Below are positions 9,148 through 19,108 of a stretch of DNA of 26,841 nucleotides, one piece after another (position 1 is the first letter of the stretch; each line of letters begins with the position of its first letter). Made by a program: the position numbers and the translations under genes. Source of the stretch: Ophiothrix spiculata (lineage: Eukaryota > Echinodermata > Ophiuroidea > Amphilepidida > Ophiotrichidae). Location: assembly GCA_000969725.1 (NCBI GenBank), contig JXSR01S009168.1. The stretch is one strand, 5' to 3'. Below the pieces are notes generated by a model. It was given only the letters and a program-made list of their open reading frames with translations, was not told the origin of the DNA and did no database searches.

Positions 9148-11468
9148 GTAAGTATTAATAGAAGGATTCACTGTAACTGCCCTAATATATTGAAACTCTG
9201 CAGCTAAATTGTATGCCTATGATATGCATGTAGGGCAGACGATTTAAAAGAGCATGAAATTTACATAAACCAGATCAATGAAAGTAACAGTTCAGATTTA
9301 AAAAAAACTGAGATAATTAGGTCAACCTTGACAGCATCATTTAACTACTCGTGATGTAATTTACCTTTGATATTTACCTAATTTTCCAGACAGACTAATG
9401 AGTCTACATGCTCTAAAGTAATCTTTGCTAAATCAATCTGCTATATCGTTACAGCGATTACAGGAATTAACAGGTACTATGGAATATGATATCGAGAGAT
9501 TGCCATATTAAAGCATCCAGACAATCACAACGGTTCAAGAAAGCATTAAATCAGGGATACTCTCTTGTTAAAATTATAGCCACCGCCCAGTACGGTTAGA
9601 TGCTACATTAGTGCCTAAGGTAACAAAAGGCCCCTAAATGCTAAAGATGTGTCACACTCGGGTAGCATAACCCTTATTATGCATCTTACTACAGTTATCC
9701 ATCTGCTAACCAAAGTTGTTTTCTTCTTTAGGTGCCATTTTCAACAAGTGGGTGTCGTCTCCCAACTATGGATTTATGTAATACATTCTAAATGTAAATC
9801 CATGATCTACATACAAACAAAAGTTATTTGTTTAGTATTTACATTTTTTAAATATGGCGTCATTTTAATTATTGCACTTTTATTCACTCACTCGGTATAG
9901 ATTCCCTGGTGTTATCGTCAGGTTTGTGTAACTTTGTTTTCATTTGATTGATTAGAGGACATGTTGTCACCGGTGTAATAGGAAAAAAAGTCACCTGATC
10001 TTACTATCTGGGTTGTATAGTAAAATAAAAGCTAACATCTCTTTCAATATGTAATTATAATAAATAAATCACGTATCCAACTATCTCAAAATCTACAATA
10101 GAACATTTTAAAGAAATAACACCATTCTTTTCAATAGTACAGGTGATAAAATATAGCAAAAGAAATTTGATTGGCGTATGTTACTTTCTTGTCTCATTGA
10201 TTTGATTCTACCTTGCCCAATTAAGAGTAAAAATTTGCTTAAACGACATGAAAGAATCATTACCCAATCTATTTCTTTATTTTTTCTATACACATTAACG
10301 AATTAAAAAAGATAAAATGTTACAAAAAAATTTCATATAAAACCAGGTAGGGTTCAGACGATTTTGAAACTGTAATATAGAGTGACAAACGCGTTCTGCT
10401 AAATTTAAAATGATGTAGCATGAAATGAATATCACTTTAAATGTCATCGGAATACACAATGCGTGTAATGGGTTTATCGTGTATGAGCCAAGAGTCATGA
10501 AAAAATAATGAGGTTTTCCTGTTCAAGTTGTTTCTAATCCATTAATCAAACACCGCAATATGTTGAACATTTGGGAAAATGATGAACTCATGAATATATC
10601 ATAATAATTCAACGTAAAAAACAAAATTTTAATTTGTTATATTGAAGTTGAAAGTTACATGATAAGATATTCTAATATCAATTTTGCGATGATACTCTAT
10701 AAGATAATAAAATATTAAACAACTATTAAAAGTTTACTCTCATCGACGTGTATCAGATAAACATTTATTATTGATTTATCTGTTTATTTCATTGTGTAAC
10801 AGACTAATTTTCATTTTTGACATATACTAGTCTCCTATATAAGCTGCAACTTCCAAATGTAATAATGATGTTGGTTTTCACATTAAGGTCTAAATTTAAG
10901 ATAAATTCATGTGTTACTGTTTTTTGTTTCAAATAAGGATAAAAATTGACAAAATATTGTTGTCAGAATGATCAAACATAGAGATTCGATTGGCAAGTGG
11001 TAATGGAGACATTTACTGATGAAAAATGGACATGTATTCTTAATGTTAACTACAATTGCAGTTTCACAAAAATGAATCCTTTATTCATATAAATCATAGA
11101 TTCATCAACAACGTTATTTCTGACAATTCTTGACTTTTCTATAACAAGATACTTTATCTCATAACTCTCGCCAAAGACAGCCAATAGTAAATATGGTTTG
11201 GTCTTATGTATAACCTTTGATAGAGATTTGTGCCAAGCTAACAGCTACTTGGGATTTAAAGTTTGCAACACCTAGCGATTTTTGAAATGTGCTATTACTT
11301 TAAAGATAACCTGCAAATACGAGCACATTACTAATATGGACATGATTTTAAATTAGATTTCAATTAAGTCTTAGTTAACAATGGATTATAGGCTTAGAAC
11401 TCTTTTTTACCCTCTGCATCATTTGTATTACATATATTTATGAATGTTGTCAATCATGCAGGTGATAA
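9148..11468. other. no gene seen
   Basis: Over 2 kb of AT-rich sequence. Short ORFs at 9649-9900, 10108-10293 and 10295-10498 show no domain, no codon pattern and no recognisable peptide. No repeat or RNA gene is visible. Confidence 0.45.
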
Positions 11469-11713
11469 AATATGAAATAGAGTATAAACTGGTCTATTGG
11501 ATTTTCAACTTACTTGTTGGAAACGGCAACTCAGCTATCAAGAAAATCCCGAAACGCTTTGAGAGCTCCTTGACTCGGTCACGGGTTACTGACCAATTGC
11601 CGGAACACAACCGTTCGGCTTGAGGATGCGCCCAGGATCGGGCGTGAAACTGTTGCCGTTTCCAACAAGTAAGTTGAAAATCCAGTAGAACAGTTTAAAC
11701 TCTATTTAATATT
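11469..11713. mobile_element. foldback element with 62-bp arms
   Basis: Arms at 11469-11530 and 11652-11713 match at about 58 of 62 positions. The inner ends (CTTGTTGGAAACGGCAAC and its complement) are perfect. The 121-nt centre is GC- and CpG-rich, unlike its surroundings, and holds a further small hairpin (GGTCA...TGACC). The RNA would fold into one long stem with a structured loop. A foldback-type MITE is the default reading. A structured RNA gene is an alternative I cannot exclude, but I see no pol III or snRNA-type signal. Confidence 0.8.
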
Positions 11714-11958
11714 TGTATTAAACTTAATTTGTTATCTTTTGTTTTGAATATATCTTTTATCCACAGCGGGTTTGATTTCTATCTAAACTGAAGTCATGTA
11801 TATAAGTATTCATTATTGTAAGGTCCCTCTGAATTGGAAATGCACAGTTTTAACTACTCTAATCTCAAGATTTACTCTGGACGTGCTCCCAAGAACCAAT
11901 ATACATTAATAACATCTAGTCAAACCTTAACATTTAATACCTGAAAACTCACTTCAAC

Positions 11959-12164
11959 AGGTCTGCCAGCGTCCACACCCATCGCACTCGGTCAAGTGGT
12001 TTTGGATTTCTTGTGCCTCGTGCGAAAGGCATTGCTATAAACACCTTTTTTACAATGCCATATGTGACTTGAACAAACTTCCACCTTCAATTCAGTGCAT
12101 TCGCAAGAAAGATCTATTCAAGAAATCAGTTAAAAAAACACTTGGCCAATGTAGCTCTGAGTGA
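11959..12164 (+). pseudogene. non-LTR retrotransposon, ORF2 C-terminal fragment
   Basis: Translation from 11965 reads ASVHTHRTRSSGFGFLVPRA and then KGIAINTFF. A -1 frameshift in the T run at 12046-12051 (six T where seven are expected) restores YNAICDLNKLPPSIQ, and the frame ends at TGA 12162-12164. The pattern TR..F..FLVPR, then FFY..I.D.(W)NKLPPSI, then a lysine-rich tail is the usual C-terminus of reverse transcriptases of CR1/L2/Jockey-like LINEs. The conserved W of WN is L here (TTG for TGG). The copy is truncated at its 5' side and inactive. The exact clade is not determined. Confidence 0.8.
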
Positions 12165-12418
12165 GGACGCTGACGACTTTGTACGAATGTAGACTTATTT
12201 CCTCTGTCCCTCTTTTGTTTTTGCATCCCTTTGCCATCTTTCTGTTGTGTAGGGGACCCCATTGGAAATAAGTCTGCATTTGTAGCCAGTCTTTTATGGG
12301 CCATCCTGGCTTTCAACATTTTGATGTCTTTGGGATTTTGTGTAATTGTATTTTATTATTCGTCTTGTATATTTCTATGTACTGTTCTGTTAAAATGCCG
12401 AATAAGACTAAACTAAAC
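12165..12418 (+). mobile_element. 3' UTR and tail of the same LINE
   Basis: Non-coding sequence follows the ORF2 stop and ends in GAATAAGACTAAACTAAAC (12400-12418), a short A-rich repeat tail of the type found at LINE 3' ends. Two small ORFs on opposite strands overlap it and are not genes. Confidence 0.6.
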
Positions 12419-13007
12419 ATGCATTATAAATGAATGGCGAGAAAGTGTACATCAAAAATTCTAATTTACACCCATTGCATGCTGACACAAATCTTTCTTT
12501 GAGAGGTATTTATCCTGGTATTTTTGGAAATGGCAATTGCCTGTTATTCATTCTGTTCCTTGTCAAATTAAATCCAGTATTTATTTACATATAGCATTAT
12601 AAATTGCATTGCATGGTTTATGTCATTTTTATCACGATATTCTACATTCTGTTCAATTGCGACATAAAAGTTAGCATATGTTACTTAAACCGTGATCATA
12701 AAACTGCGCATCGCAAAACTGTTTCAGTACTTGTTATGCTAATCATTCGTGCAATCACCAGAGCCGTGTGAATCATCTTTATTTACATGGCTTTAATGCT
12801 GTGGAGAGCCTTATTTTCAACCTGTCACCATGATCACCATTCTTATTATAAGAACTTCATATTTCTCATGTGTGTATAATAATGCATTGCACATTTCCAA
12901 TAAAGGTTCTTTTCTCCTTGATGCTATTTAAATCCGTTCTCGTAGCAATCCAACAACATCGTTTTCAAACTAAGCTCCTATAGAGTGTTATATAAGTGGA
13001 CAAATGT
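12419..13007. other. no gene seen
   Basis: AT-rich sequence. An AATAAA near 12899 has no associated ORF. No repeat recognised. Confidence 0.45.
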
Positions 13008-13094
13008 ATGGGCCACTTGACATTTCAACATAATGACCATTCTACACTCTCGGCACTGCTCTTCATAACATCGTCGGTATGAAGGAGATGTAAG
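13008..13094 (+). repeat. dispersed repeat, copy 2 (partner at 6468)
   Basis: Shares GGCCACTTGACATTTCAACA with 6471-6490. It runs to GAAGGAGATG and is then interrupted by the TIR element; the partner copy continues through the same point. Confidence 0.75.
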
Positions 13095-14036
13095 GGCTCA
13101 TTCTCCGATAAAGCGTGCAACTTTGGAAATGTTAAACTACTAATAACTCATGAAAAACATACAAAATCAAAAACTCTTATGGTTTCTGAAGAAGAAACAG
13201 TGCATGGGAGATGTTTAAAAAAAACTGAATGTTTAACCATTGTATTCCCTATTCGTAAATTACGTATCTGTCGCTACGTATCTGTTTGAATCTTATCTTT
13301 AATATTCATTTTTGAGAAAATTTGTTTTCTTACAAATTTGATTTTTACACTAAATTAGGAGCTCTACACATACTACACTTTTGTGAAGTATTTTCGATCA
13401 TAGTGTACCGCGTTTTGCGAGAAGGCAGCAGAATGTATATTACGTATCTGTTTCGACGTCACCGTCACATAGGGGTTTTTTTGATATTAATATCCTTGTA
13501 AATCGTCACTGCAAATGTATAATTCTATATAAAATATATGTTATGGAACACTCAAGTTTGCTTGATAAACCTAATGCGGAATCATCCATCAACAGATTTA
13601 TTTTGACACTTTGTTATCGATTTTAGAAATGATTATGTACCTTTTTGCAATATTGGCGACACATTTCAAAAAGCTCTTATGTCATATCAAATACTTGATA
13701 TAATTACACTTTATATGTCATTATCAATACCTATTACGGGCTATTATATAGTGTGCATTATGTTTGATATGCTCGAATATTTCAGGAACGGGGGCTCATG
13801 AAACAGCAAAAGTATCGCTGGCGACATGAGGAAATGGAAGGTTTTGGATTGTCAGATTTATCGTTATCTACTTTCCTGGCATGCTAATATGTTTACCTTT
13901 ACACATATCACTAATGTGACTCTAATGTATTTACTAAGTCAATAAAATTATTTGTAATAGGCTCAGCAGCGTTAAATAAGCAACACGAATATGAGCGACA
14001 CCAAAAAAAGTTGCACACTTTATCGGAGAATGAGCC
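13095..14036. mobile_element. 942-bp TIR element, non-autonomous
   Basis: Thirty-base inverted repeats starting GGCTCATTCTCCGATAAAG lie at 13095-13124 and 14007-14036 and differ at one position. TAAG flanks both sides (13091-13094, 14037-14040); it may be a TAA duplication with a one-base edge difference, which would fit PIF/Harbinger. No ORF of note is inside. TACGTATCTG occurs three times internally. The ends begin GGCT like the 1468-4300 element, but the rest of the TIR differs, so the two are not the same family. Confidence 0.85.
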
Positions 14037-14040
14037 TAAG

Positions 14041-14340
14041 GTGTGATTATTAAAACAAATTTCCACTAAACAGTCCGTTACACGTTAGTACAATCTGCCC
14101 TAGCTGGTTCAAATAGACTATAGTCGCGTGAAGAAAACCTTTTCACTTTTACGCGTCTTGTGCGCGGAGGTTAAAGTTCAAACGCAACTCACGCGATACT
14201 CGTGAGATCGCGTGATTTGACAGTTCTGTTGTTGCGTGACTTGATGATCGATTCGATTGGTTTGTTGTTCACTTTGATTGACTCAGGGTAAACCAGTTAA
14301 CGCTACAAGACACTTATCCTGGTGACAGACTTCAGGTGGG
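14041..14340. other. CpG-rich patch with inverted repeat
   Basis: This 200-bp patch is clearly richer in CpG than the window as a whole (several CGCG and GCGTGA words). TCACGCGAT at 14189-14197 pairs perfectly with ATCGCGTGA at 14207-14215. It could be a promoter-like island or the remnant of a repeat. No transcript start or exon is evident. Confidence 0.35.
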
Positions 14341-14507
14341 ACAGTCTGCCCCCTCCCCTTATCTGTTACGCCATTGCACTATATGTTGCAAAATCAGTGC
14401 GGCACATTTTTTTTAAATTCCCCCACCCACAGATTGTCTCCCGTTTTGAAAATCCTCCCGTTTATCATAAGGGCATTTTAACGCCGATTTTTTTTATAAC
14501 TACACAA

Positions 14508-14720
14508 TGCATAACTGTCGCCAGCAAATATCTAACTGTCGTCAACAACTATACACTGCATAACTGTCGCCAGCAAATATCTAACTGTCGTCAACAACTA
14601 TACACTGCATAACTGTCGCCAGCTAGCAAATATCTAACTGCAGTCGTCAACAACACACACTGCATAACTATCGCCAGCAGATCTAACTGTCGCTAACCAC
14701 TTCACTGCATTTGTCGAAAC
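14508..14720 (+). repeat. 49-bp minisatellite, about four to five units
   Basis: Units begin TGCATAACTGTCGCCAGCAA at 14508, 14557 and 14606 with exact 49-bp spacing. Two further, more diverged units start at 14661 and 14706. Degenerate relatives (ATAACTGTAGCTG and similar) continue to about 14900. The 96-codon ORF crossing this array (14322-14612) is an artefact of the repeat. Confidence 0.9.
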
Positions 14721-15222
14721 TTTTATAATTAACAGCACACAATATAACTGTAGCTGTAGAAATTGAAATAACTAACAGCACACAAATATAACTGACACTG
14801 TCGAAATTAATTGCATGCTACAGTAGGTAACGGAGCATAGGTATAACAGTCGCTATCGAATCTCACCGCATTGCACGTTACAATAAGTATCAGAACATAA
14901 ATGTCGCTCAATAGCTCACATAGAAGTTTGGGCAGTCATACGTGTTTTGATTGTGTTGGCGACAATTTAACCAGTTCGCTAACGTTAGTTAAAATTTCGA
15001 TGCAACCAATTTTAACTTTCCAACTGATCGATTTTCATATAAGCAGGGTCGAAACTGATGTTGTCGCAGTCGCACTTTTATTAACATTTTAATGAATCTA
15101 CACAAGTAACGACCAAGTAAAATAATAATTGTCGAACTTTTTTCTGTAGTGTCGCGGGTCCCAAGCGGCTTTCCGTACTTATTGTATATAAGACTTATCA
15201 TTCATAAATCATTATTTTATAG
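14721..15222. other. decayed minisatellite, then no gene seen
   Basis: Degenerate units of the preceding array fade out by about 14900. The remainder is AT-rich and holds short unrecognised ORFs only. Confidence 0.4.
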
Positions 15223-15408
15223 ATTCAAGTTTCAAGAACAGACTACAGATTGAAATACCTGGTAGTGAAGAGGCTTTTAGTCTGCGAAACCACAAGTTTG
15301 GAGTTTGGTCAAAGAAAAGACGGTTGAAATACTGCTCAAAGGAGTATCTTCAACGTGTAAGCATGTACTATCAAAATGGTCCGATTCATTGTGGTCGGTT
15401 GACAGAAG
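15223..15408 (+). CDS. candidate exon, unrecognised protein
   Basis: TCATTATTTTATAG precedes 15223 and AGAAG/GTATGT follows 15408, giving acceptor- and donor-like ends around 186 nt. One frame is open throughout (61 whole codons, 2 bases entering, 1 leaving, so phase 1 on both sides) and GC is above the flanks. The peptide includes NHKFGVWSKKRRLKYCSKEY and NGPIHCGRLTE, and is basic. No domain is recognised. If the donor is not used, the frame ends at TGA 15417-15419, with AATAAA at 15446, so it could be a terminal exon instead. Part of it resembles 6877-6910. Peptide pattern similarity to 25378-25637 is faint (shared W, YL.VS, G.I and C spacing). Confidence 0.35.
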
Positions 15409-15419
15409 GTATGTATTGA

Positions 15420-15870
15420 ATATTTTTCCCTGAAAGTAATGAAATAATAAAAAAAAAATGATATAAACAAAACTCGTCTTTAATCCTTTTAAGCAAATCA
15501 AATTGTCCACTCATTTTCAAAACCGTGCGATTCCTTGTTAACTTCATAATATACGTTTCGCTTAGGTTAGATGGTGAAAGTGCCTTATTTCTTTCTCGCC
15601 ACTTTAACGTGTCAAATAATCAAGTGTGACAATATTGCTGATATAAGAAAATGATGCATATAAATCAACACTTGATATGCCTAAAGATTGTATTAAAATA
15701 CATCAGGGTAATGAAAAAAATCTAGCCCTCTTATGCATTACGGAGAAAAATTATCTGCCTGAACAATCTGTCTGATGTTATTTGAAGAAGAAAAAAATAA
15801 TGCTTCGAGTTTACCAGTAGCCCTAGGGAATTCCTTTAGGATAAAAAATGTCAACTAATTGGACATTATG
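15420..15870. other. no gene seen
   Basis: AT-rich sequence between the exon candidate and module B. The 77-codon minus-strand ORF (15277-15510) is the reverse of the exon candidate and is considered a shadow. Confidence 0.4.
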
Positions 15871-15879
15871 TCTAAAATA

Positions 15880-16080
15880 AAACTGCTCCTGTGAAAATGC
15901 GTGTAATATTTTTTATAAATAATTACCCGACTTCTGTCAATCAACATTTAGTAACTTCATCATGCAATATATCATCACATAGACGGTATTTTATTTCAAT
16001 GAATATAATTGTGTGCAATCAGTTTAGTCTTGTAATGATATAACTGCACGCTTCTATTATAAAGATATCTATCTAACCCT
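15880..16080 (+). promoter_or_regulatory. conserved module B (homeodomain plus PBX/MEIS core)
   Basis: The core at 15921-15945 starts AATTACCCGAC and ends CTGTCAATCAAC, so its MEIS half is an exact complement of TGATTGACAG. CTCCTGTGAA upstream and GTAACTTCAT downstream are shared with module A; TGCAATCAGT and CTTCTAT further on are shared with modules C and D. TATAAAG at 16058-16064 lies 113 bp after the core. Confidence 0.5.
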
Positions 16081-16261
16081 TATTTCTCAGCTCAGGTGAC
16101 AAAGCTAGTCAATCATGTTGCACTTAATTGCTGAATGCAGCCGGTAAAGAGGTCAAGACACCTGCATTTAACGATATTCAATTGAACTCACTTTTCTGTA
16201 TCTGTATACGGTAGTAGGCAGTAGATATCTTTCTGCATTTCACCATCTTTTACGTTACATA

Positions 16262-16380
16262 TACAGGTTTAACGACCATCCTATCAGATTTGGGATTTTT
16301 GCAGCGCTGGGGTCGAACCAGCAACCTCTGGATTACTGTAACCAGTCCAATGCTCTAACAGCTTGGTTAACGACGCGTTT
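16262..16380 (-). mobile_element. tRNA-derived SINE-like element
   Basis: Read on the minus strand, GTTAGAGCATTGGACT (A-box region) is followed by ATCCAGAGGTTGCTGG and a near-perfect B box GGTTCGACCCC, whose T-arm GCTGG/CCAGC pairs. The head resembles a tRNA-Thr-like sequence with about six extra bases in the anticodon loop. The acceptor stem does not pair and the D arm is short, so a working tRNA gene is unlikely. A tail containing GGTCGTTAAACC follows, as in many invertebrate SINEs. Confidence 0.65.
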
Positions 16381-16719
16381 AACCTTAAGCATAGAAGCTG
16401 GAAAGAAAAAAACCCGTATAAACACATCGCAAGAACGAACGTTTTATAACATTTTGTACATATTGTACGTTTAAGTGCAATACAAGAGAACTATCTTGCA
16501 TAATTAAGGAAGATATTGCAAAGTTGCGATATAGGTTTAATAGGTAATGACAAACTGTCAGTAAGTGTTCATATTTCACTTAAAAGGTTCGAGATTGTTT
16601 CTTTCAATGAACATTTTGCTGTCGTATGAATGGTAGTTCTACATAATGAAATAGCGTAAACCAAAAGTTTTGACATTGTTCTCAGTTATAACCTTATGAT
16701 AGACTAAAATAAACCGTAT

Positions 16720-16805
16720 TTTCCAATCTAGCCATTTTTACTTTTTTAAAATTCTAAGCTCTTGACTTAAAAGTAAAGAGCTTATCATTAACACTAGATT
16801 GGAAA
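16720..16805. repeat. nested inverted repeats
   Basis: TTTCCAATCTAG (16720-16731) pairs with CTAGATTGGAAA (16794-16805), and inside it TAAGCTCTT (16755-16763) pairs with AAGAGCTTA (16776-16784). Both pairs are perfect. It could be a small foldback. Confidence 0.8.
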
Positions 16806-17243
16806 TTGTACAGGTACTATTCGAATATAAAAAAGCAAATTTTCCATTAAGCTTTATATTAACTAAAATGTATGCGAGATTATATTGAAAGTATGGGTGT
16901 AGGTATTAATCCTGTGGAGCTCTTAAAGGAAGCTAAAGTTCCTTTAAAAAACATTATACGAACCATTTATGAATTAAACATACTAATCATATTGATTTAC
17001 CACAAAACAAATGCACATTTCTAATCATTTATGTTATACGACTTGTAATCAAATATTTCACATAATCTGTTTTACTCCGATAAAAGTGATGCATCCTCAG
17101 TTTTTCAAGAAGGGAGGAGGAGAACACTTATGATTTCACGCAGAGACTAATTATCAGGCTAATGACTGCTGGAAATAATCGCATTCTTATTCCCTAGTAA
17201 CCTAGCTTATTGAAGACAATCCATATACATTATTTCTTCCCAG
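16806..17243. other. no gene seen
   Basis: AT-rich; a purine-rich GGAGGAGGAG run occurs near 17113. No clear exon. Confidence 0.4.
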
Positions 17244-17336
17244 AGAGGAGGAGTAGATTGAAGCGCATAGCGGAAACAACTTCTGCTGTCATGCAGAGAA
17301 TGAGCATTAAACATGAAATGTCTTGGAACAGATCAG
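17244..17336 (+). CDS. candidate internal exon, unrecognised protein
   Basis: TATTTCTTCCCAG is a strong acceptor-like tract ending at 17243, and GATCAG/GTAG gives a moderate donor at 17336. The 93 nt enclosed are open in one frame (2 bases, 30 codons, 1 base: phase 1 on both sides), which would join to the 15223-15408 candidate in frame. The other two frames have early stops. The peptide is basic and includes RRSRLKRIAETTSAVMQRMS. No domain recognised. The short length means chance is a real alternative. Confidence 0.25.
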
Positions 17337-18257
17337 GTAGCTAAGAAGTGACTTTAATAAAAGATGTATTGATCATGTGGGTCAACACAATACATACAAA
17401 TTTGTTTAAGAACGTCTCTTATATTTTATTTCTTTTTTCACATGTGCATCACATCAAAAGCAGGTTTTGGGAAACGTACTTTTCAAGATATCTAAAGAAG
17501 AAACATACAAAGATTGAAAGAAATAAAATGAAAAAACGAATAAAAATTAACTTTTCACACTATAACTTATAATTTGCTTTGGTCTAATCTTAATGCATAA
17601 GGTGTCAGTTTAAAGTGTCGAAAATGTTCAGCACAAAGGCTAAACAAAACATTTTTTCAATTGCAGAATTACCCTTTTTATGTTCTGGATTATACAGTAT
17701 ATGGCAATCCTGTATCTCAACTTAATGATAAAATAATAATTTGTCAAATAATAGGTTATGGTATAATTATTCATTTTATAAGTCAATTCAAAAACATTCT
17801 TATACTACTCGCTATAAGAGGAGACTACAGAATGAGAATAAATTCGAACGTTACGTCGATGAATTTCGTATCTTTTATTTTTGTTTAATTTTATCTCAGG
17901 GATGTTTTTGTTCTTAGTTTGTTTCTATACAGATTTTGATTTGTTCAACGATGATAATATTTTTTCGACATGCGTTTATGTAACGACATGAATATATGTG
18001 TACATTAATCATGTTAATGCATATCATCAAAGGTTTAATATGAGCTAAAATAGTAAGAAAAAATAATGCCATACTGGACAAAGCGATTTATGAAGATTTA
18101 TTTCCTTACAATTAAGGGCACAGTTAACCCCTCATTTTCTGAAATATTGTATGCTTTGTAACTCTGCAACCGATAAGTAAATCCATATACAAGTATCATT
18201 TCTAGATGTGGATTTTCATGTAGAAGATGATGGTTAGGTCAGTTTTGGACCAAAATG
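17337..18257. other. no gene seen
   Basis: Very AT-rich. Two ORFs of 74-75 codons (17348-17572, 17661-17888) are rich in I, N, F and K, as expected from base composition, and are not called. Confidence 0.45.
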
Positions 18258-18490
18258 TATGATTTTGGACCAAGGACCACGATTTTGTAAACTATCGTAA
18301 AAAACCTTTGTTTTATGTGAGACAACAGTTTGAACATGTTGAACTAAGATACTGATTAGAAATCGTATTCGATACAAAAATAAATCGCTGCCTGCAAGCT
18401 TTGATAGCGTATATATCTTTATATACAAAAATAAAGTGTTCAAACACACAACTGATAGCAATTGAAAAAAAAACGCTTGCAAGTATACCG
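18258..18490 (+). repeat. duplicated block, copy 2, left part
   Basis: Paralogous to 1198-1467. The match stops at ATACCG (18485-18490), where the TA of the next TIR element begins. In copy 1 the same ATACCG precedes the 2.8-kb element. Confidence 0.9.
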
Positions 18491-18492
18491 TA

Positions 18493-19106
18493 CAGGGTGT
18501 CCCAGAAAAACCTTATAATCTTTGCGTGTCATTTTCTTGTGTTTAATGGATGGTCAGAAAGTATGTAAAGGTTGCATTTTATAGCCTTGAAATTTTAGGT
18601 ACCGTTTGTTCCATTTCAATCGGTAGTGTACAACAAAAGTTATGTTTTAACATATATTTGGGTGGATTTTTGTCTGGTCCAATTTCATGATTTTTGGCCA
18701 TAAAAAGGGTTTTTTCTGAATGGAATAAAAATAGTTCACCTTGGAAATGTATCATATCTGTCTCATTTTTGCATCAAATGTTTTTTTTTCCGCACAGATA
18801 AAGGAGAGCATGCACATAAAAAATTAGTAAACATTATTACGGTTGAGTGAGTAGATTAATGAAAATACTAAATAGAACTTCATTCAAGGGGAACTTACAA
18901 AATCGTAAAATTGGACCAGGAAATTTTATATCCAAATATTTGACAAAGCATAACTTTTGTTGTACATTACCGATTGAAAAGATACAAATGGTAATTAAAA
19001 GTTCAATTCATAGGCTATAAAACGCAATATTTAAATACTTTCTAACTATCCGTTAAGTTCAAGAAAATTACAAGCAAAGATTGTAAGGGTTTTTTGGGAC
19101 ACCCTG
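18493..19106. mobile_element. 614-bp long-TIR MITE, Tc1/mariner-like
   Basis: Ends are CAGGGTGTCCCAGAAAAACC and its complement, with a TA on both sides (18491-18492, 19107-19108). The arms continue for roughly 200 bp each with moderate divergence (for example TTTGTTGTAC and GGTCCAATTT in both halves), so the whole element is close to one large palindrome. TA duplication and the CAGGGTGTCCCA terminus fit a Tc1/mariner-type MITE. No ORF is present. The paralogous block in copy 1 lacks it. Confidence 0.9.
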
Positions 19107-19108
19107 TA

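Noticed and set aside
9580..9778. Two mini exons: acceptor-like TTATAG before 9580 with GTAACA donor at about 9619, and TTCTTCTTTAG before 9732 leading to a short frame
   Set aside because: Both are under 50 nt, the phases allow several readings, and no peptide is recognisable. A resemblance of 9580-9625 to mitochondrial 16S rRNA (GTGCCTAAGGTA) was also considered, but the flanks do not match.
11652..11707. Spliced-leader RNA gene, because of CAAGTAAGTTG
   Set aside because: The donor-like word is inside an inverted repeat, and no Sm site or promoter element is visible.
14322..14612. 96-codon plus-strand ORF
   Set aside because: Its second half is minisatellite units; 49 bp is not a multiple of three, so the frame is not maintained across units.
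16301..16375. Functional intron-containing tRNA-Thr on the minus strand
   Set aside because: The acceptor stem does not pair and the D arm is short; the SINE-like tail fits better.
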